Shown: in pieces, positions 61,969 through 64,000 of the stretch
How positions within the stretch are numbered: the first letter of the stretch is position 1
Layout of the letters: each line of letters opens with the position of its first letter
Source of the DNA: Bacteroides sp.
GTDB lineage: Bacteria > Bacteroidota > Bacteroidia > Bacteroidales > Bacteroidaceae
NCBI GenBank assembly: GCA_022648295.1
Contig: JALCME010000003.1
Coordinates: 62,001 to 126,000, forward strand
Reading direction: 5' to 3'
DNA: 64,000 bases
Program-made: the position numbers and the translations under genes
Notes under the pieces: model-generated
Databases searched by the model: none
Told to the model about the DNA's origin: nothing
Seen by the model: only the letters and a program-made list of their open reading frames with translations

Positions 61969-63987
61969 TTAGCTGTTCATGCTCATCAAGAATTCATCGT
62001 TATCTTTTGTTTTTTCTAAACGATCTTTTACAAAATTCATGGCTTCTATCGGAGTCATATCTGCTAAATATTTGCGAAGTATCCACATACGATCCAATGT
62101 TTGTTTGTCTTGCAATAGATCATCCCGGCGAGTACTGGAAGCAACAATGTTGACAGCAGGGAAAATGCGCTTATTAGATAAGTTACGGTCTAATTGCAAT
62201 TCCATATTACCAGTGCCTTTAAATTCTTCGAAGATGACTTCATCCATTTTAGAACCGGTATCAATTAACGCAGTGGCTAAAATTGTAAGTGAACCTCCGT
62301 TTTCTATATTTCGTGCAGCTCCAAAGAAACGTTTGGGTTTGTGTAGGGCATTTGCATCTACACCTCCTGAAAGTACTTTCCCGGAAGCTGGAGAAACTGT
62401 ATTATAAGCACGTGCCAAGCGGGTTATGGAGTCTAAGAAGATAACTACATCATGACCACATTCAACAAGTCTTTTGGCTTTTTCCAATACGATTCCGGCA
62501 ATCTTAACATGACGCTCAGCTGGTTCGTCGAATGTAGAAGCAATGACTTCTGCATTGACGGTACGGGCCATATCGGTTACTTCTTCCGGACGTTCATCAA
62601 TAAGTAGCATGATCATATACACTTCCGGGTGGTTGGCAGCAATGGCATTTGCTATGTCTTTCATTAAAATTGTCTTACCGGTTTTGGGCTGTGCTACAAT
62701 TAAGGCACGTTGTCCTTTACCAATAGGAGCAAACAAATCGACTACACGTGCTGAAAGAGAGTCGGAATATCCACCTTTACATAACCTGAATTTTTCATCA
62801 GGAAATAGCGGGGTAAGATGTTCAAAGGGAACACGATCACGTACAAATGACGGATCACGGCCATTGATTTTTTCTACTTTAACTAATGGAAAATACTTTT
62901 CTCCTTCTTTGGGTGGTCGTATAACGCCTTCTACGACATCTCCTGTTTTTAATCCAAATAATTTGATTTGAGATTGTGATACGTATATGTCATCAGGAGA
63001 AGACAGATAATTATAGTCTGACGAGCGAAGAAATCCATAACCATCCTGTAATATTTCCAGCACCCCTGTTCCGGTAAGAATATCATCAAATTCATAAGCC
63101 TTTTCACGCTCTTGTATCACTTTACGTTCATTAGGTACAGGAGATTGAGTTTCGTTTGTACCCTGACTCTGAGCTGGACGTTGTTGTATAGGCCGTTGAT
63201 TGTTATTGTTGCGGTTATTATAAGTATTATTGTTGTTATTATTGTTATTTTCACGTTGCCGTAGACGTGGACGCTGAGGTGCCGGTTCGACCTCTGGCGT
63301 TTGCGTTTCACTTTTAGTAGCTTCGAATTTTCCAATCAATTCAGATGGCAGTTCTATGCTGTCAGTAGGTAAATCTTCGATAGGGATAAAGTCATCATCA
63401 GCTTCTTCTAAGATAGGACTCTCATCCGGTATCGTCTTTTTGGGGGCTGGTTTTGGTGCTGTAGCCTCAAAATTGAGTTGTGGCTCTGGTTTTGTGGCCT
63501 CTATTGCTTGAGCTTTGGCAGCCTGTGCCGCTTCAGCTTTTGTTTTACGTGGACGACCAGGTTTCCGTTTAGAGGAAGACGCCGTGTTTTTGACAGCAGG
63601 CGTTGTATCTTCATTGGCAGGTGCCTGTTCTGTGCTCGGTGGCGTTTGAGTTTGCACTGTTGCGTTAGGTTGTGGTTGCGCTTTTTGCAAAATAGGAGCA
63701 TTTGCTTTAGCTTTAGTCAGGTCTCCATTTTTATTTGCCGAAAAAACCTTATCGACATTCTCTTTTTTAACGGTAACACGATTACGCTTTTGTTTGTCAG
63801 CCTTTTGTTCTTCTTTTAATTTTTCAGCGGCTACTTTTTTGGTTGCACCTGCTATTGCCTGTTCATCTAATATTTTATAGACAAGCTCTTCTTTTTTTAA
63901 TGAATCTGTTTTTTTTATACCCAGCTCTTGGGCAATAGTTTGTAGGTCCGACAAATTTTTGTCGTTCAATTGAATAATATTATACAT
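61969..63987 (-). CDS. rho: Transcription termination factor Rho with long disordered insert
   Basis: A 672-residue Rho; E. coli Rho has 419. An N-terminal Rho_N helical domain (about 1-50) and a basic stretch are followed by a long low-complexity region (about 75-290). That region is rich in Pro, Ala, Gln and acidic residues, and contains [14 protein letters not shown] (AT-hook-like) and an Asn run near 245-265. The RNA-binding domain begins near 300 ([15 protein letters not shown]). The helicase core has Walker [20 protein letters not shown], a Q-loop and R-loop region and a normal C-terminus. It ends transcripts as a hexameric RNA translocase. Such inserts are typical of Bacteroides Rho, and that of B. 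thetaiotaomicron is reported to promote phase separation. Confidence 0.97.
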   Translation of the reverse strand: MYNIIQLNDKNLSDLQTIAQELGIKKTDSLKKEELVYKILDEQAIAGATKKVAAEKLKEEQKADKQKRNRVTVKKENVDKVFSANKNGDLTKAKANAPILQKAQPQPNATVQTQTPPSTEQAPANEDTTPAVKNTASSSKRKPGRPRKTKAEAAQAAKAQAIEATKPEPQLNFEATAPKPAPKKTIPDESPILEEADDDFIPIEDLPTDSIELPSELIGKFEATKSETQTPEVEPAPQRPRLRQRENNNNNNNNTYNNRNNNNQRPIQQRPAQSQGTNETQSPVPNERKVIQEREKAYEFDDILTGTGVLEILQDGYGFLRSSDYNYLSSPDDIYVSQSQIKLFGLKTGDVVEGVIRPPKEGEKYFPLVKVEKINGRDPSFVRDRVPFEHLTPLFPDEKFRLCKGGYSDSLSARVVDLFAPIGKGQRALIVAQPKTGKTILMKDIANAIAANHPEVYMIMLLIDERPEEVTDMARTVNAEVIASTFDEPAERHVKIAGIVLEKAKRLVECGHDVVIFLDSITRLARAYNTVSPASGKVLSGGVDANALHKPKRFFGAARNIENGGSLTILATALIDTGSKMDEVIFEEFKGTGNMELQLDRNLSNKRIFPAVNIVASSTRRDDLLQDKQTLDRMWILRKYLADMTPIEAMNFVKDRLEKTKDNDEFLMSMNS

Positions 63988-64000
63988 ATAGTATATGTGA

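Noticed and set aside
63180..63260. Possible CRISPR-like or satellite repeat
   Set aside because: It is the trinucleotide-rich coding sequence of the Asn run in Rho, in frame with the gene.

Overview
The window is chromosomal DNA from a Bacteroides-type organism (order Bacteroidales). The evidence is a SusC/SusD pair with its own sensor-regulator, NigD-like and YIP1-like proteins, a GGGtGRT protein, a Rho factor with a long Asn-rich insert, hybrid two-component kinases, and repeated matches to the Bacteroides primary-sigma promoter (-7 TAnnTTTG, often with a -33 TTTG about 19-20 bp upstream) instead of -35/-10 boxes.

Layout. 1-4.0 kb: signalling cluster (3' end of a hybrid kinase with three receiver domains, a CheR methyltransferase, a second hybrid kinase). 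4.1-6.9 kb: a secreted GH78 alpha-L-rhamnosidase with its own promoter and terminator. 7.1-17.8 kb: an alpha-glucan-type polysaccharide utilisation locus (SusR-like regulator, GH13 enzyme, SusC, SusD, six-hairpin glycosidase). 18.0-19.8 kb: minus-strand operon of an IscU-like scaffold and a GGGtGRT protein. 20.1-32.4 kb: mostly core genes (DMP19, NigD-like lipoprotein, YIP1, smpB, a short metH, mltF-like, udk, Dabb protein, DsbD) and then a TonB-dependent-receptor-like outer membrane protein divergent from an AraC regulator.

33.5-45.0 kb is the accessory region. It holds two unrecognised small genes and a higBA toxin-antitoxin pair bracketed by two near-identical XRE regulator genes that form a direct repeat of about 515 bp. 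Next is an Mrr-like restriction gene broken by one in-frame TAA. A redox cargo (glutathione peroxidase, nitronate monooxygenase/FabK-like enzyme, AraC regulator) lies between two copies of the 3' end of a VirE-type primase/helicase gene. The intact VirE-type gene is divergent from an HU-related DNA-binding gene. Between these two lies a striking array of four ACARYTGT palindromes at an exact 22-bp spacing, and a second repeat cluster (GTGACG/CGTCAC) follows the HU gene. This primase/helicase - iteron-like array - HU module is the best candidate for an undescribed system in the window.

45.0-52.0 kb: a secreted YD-repeat-like protein, a PaaI-type thioesterase, and a hisGDCB operon preceded by a histidine attenuator whose leader peptide has five consecutive His codons. 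52.0-56.5 kb: a TolC-type outer membrane factor behind a clear sigma-54 promoter and an upstream palindrome, followed by an NtrC-family activator and its sensor kinase, which probably form one regulatory circuit. 56.6-64 kb, minus strand: ffh, two overlapping TPR histidine kinases (one canonical, one with degenerate catalytic motifs), and rho.
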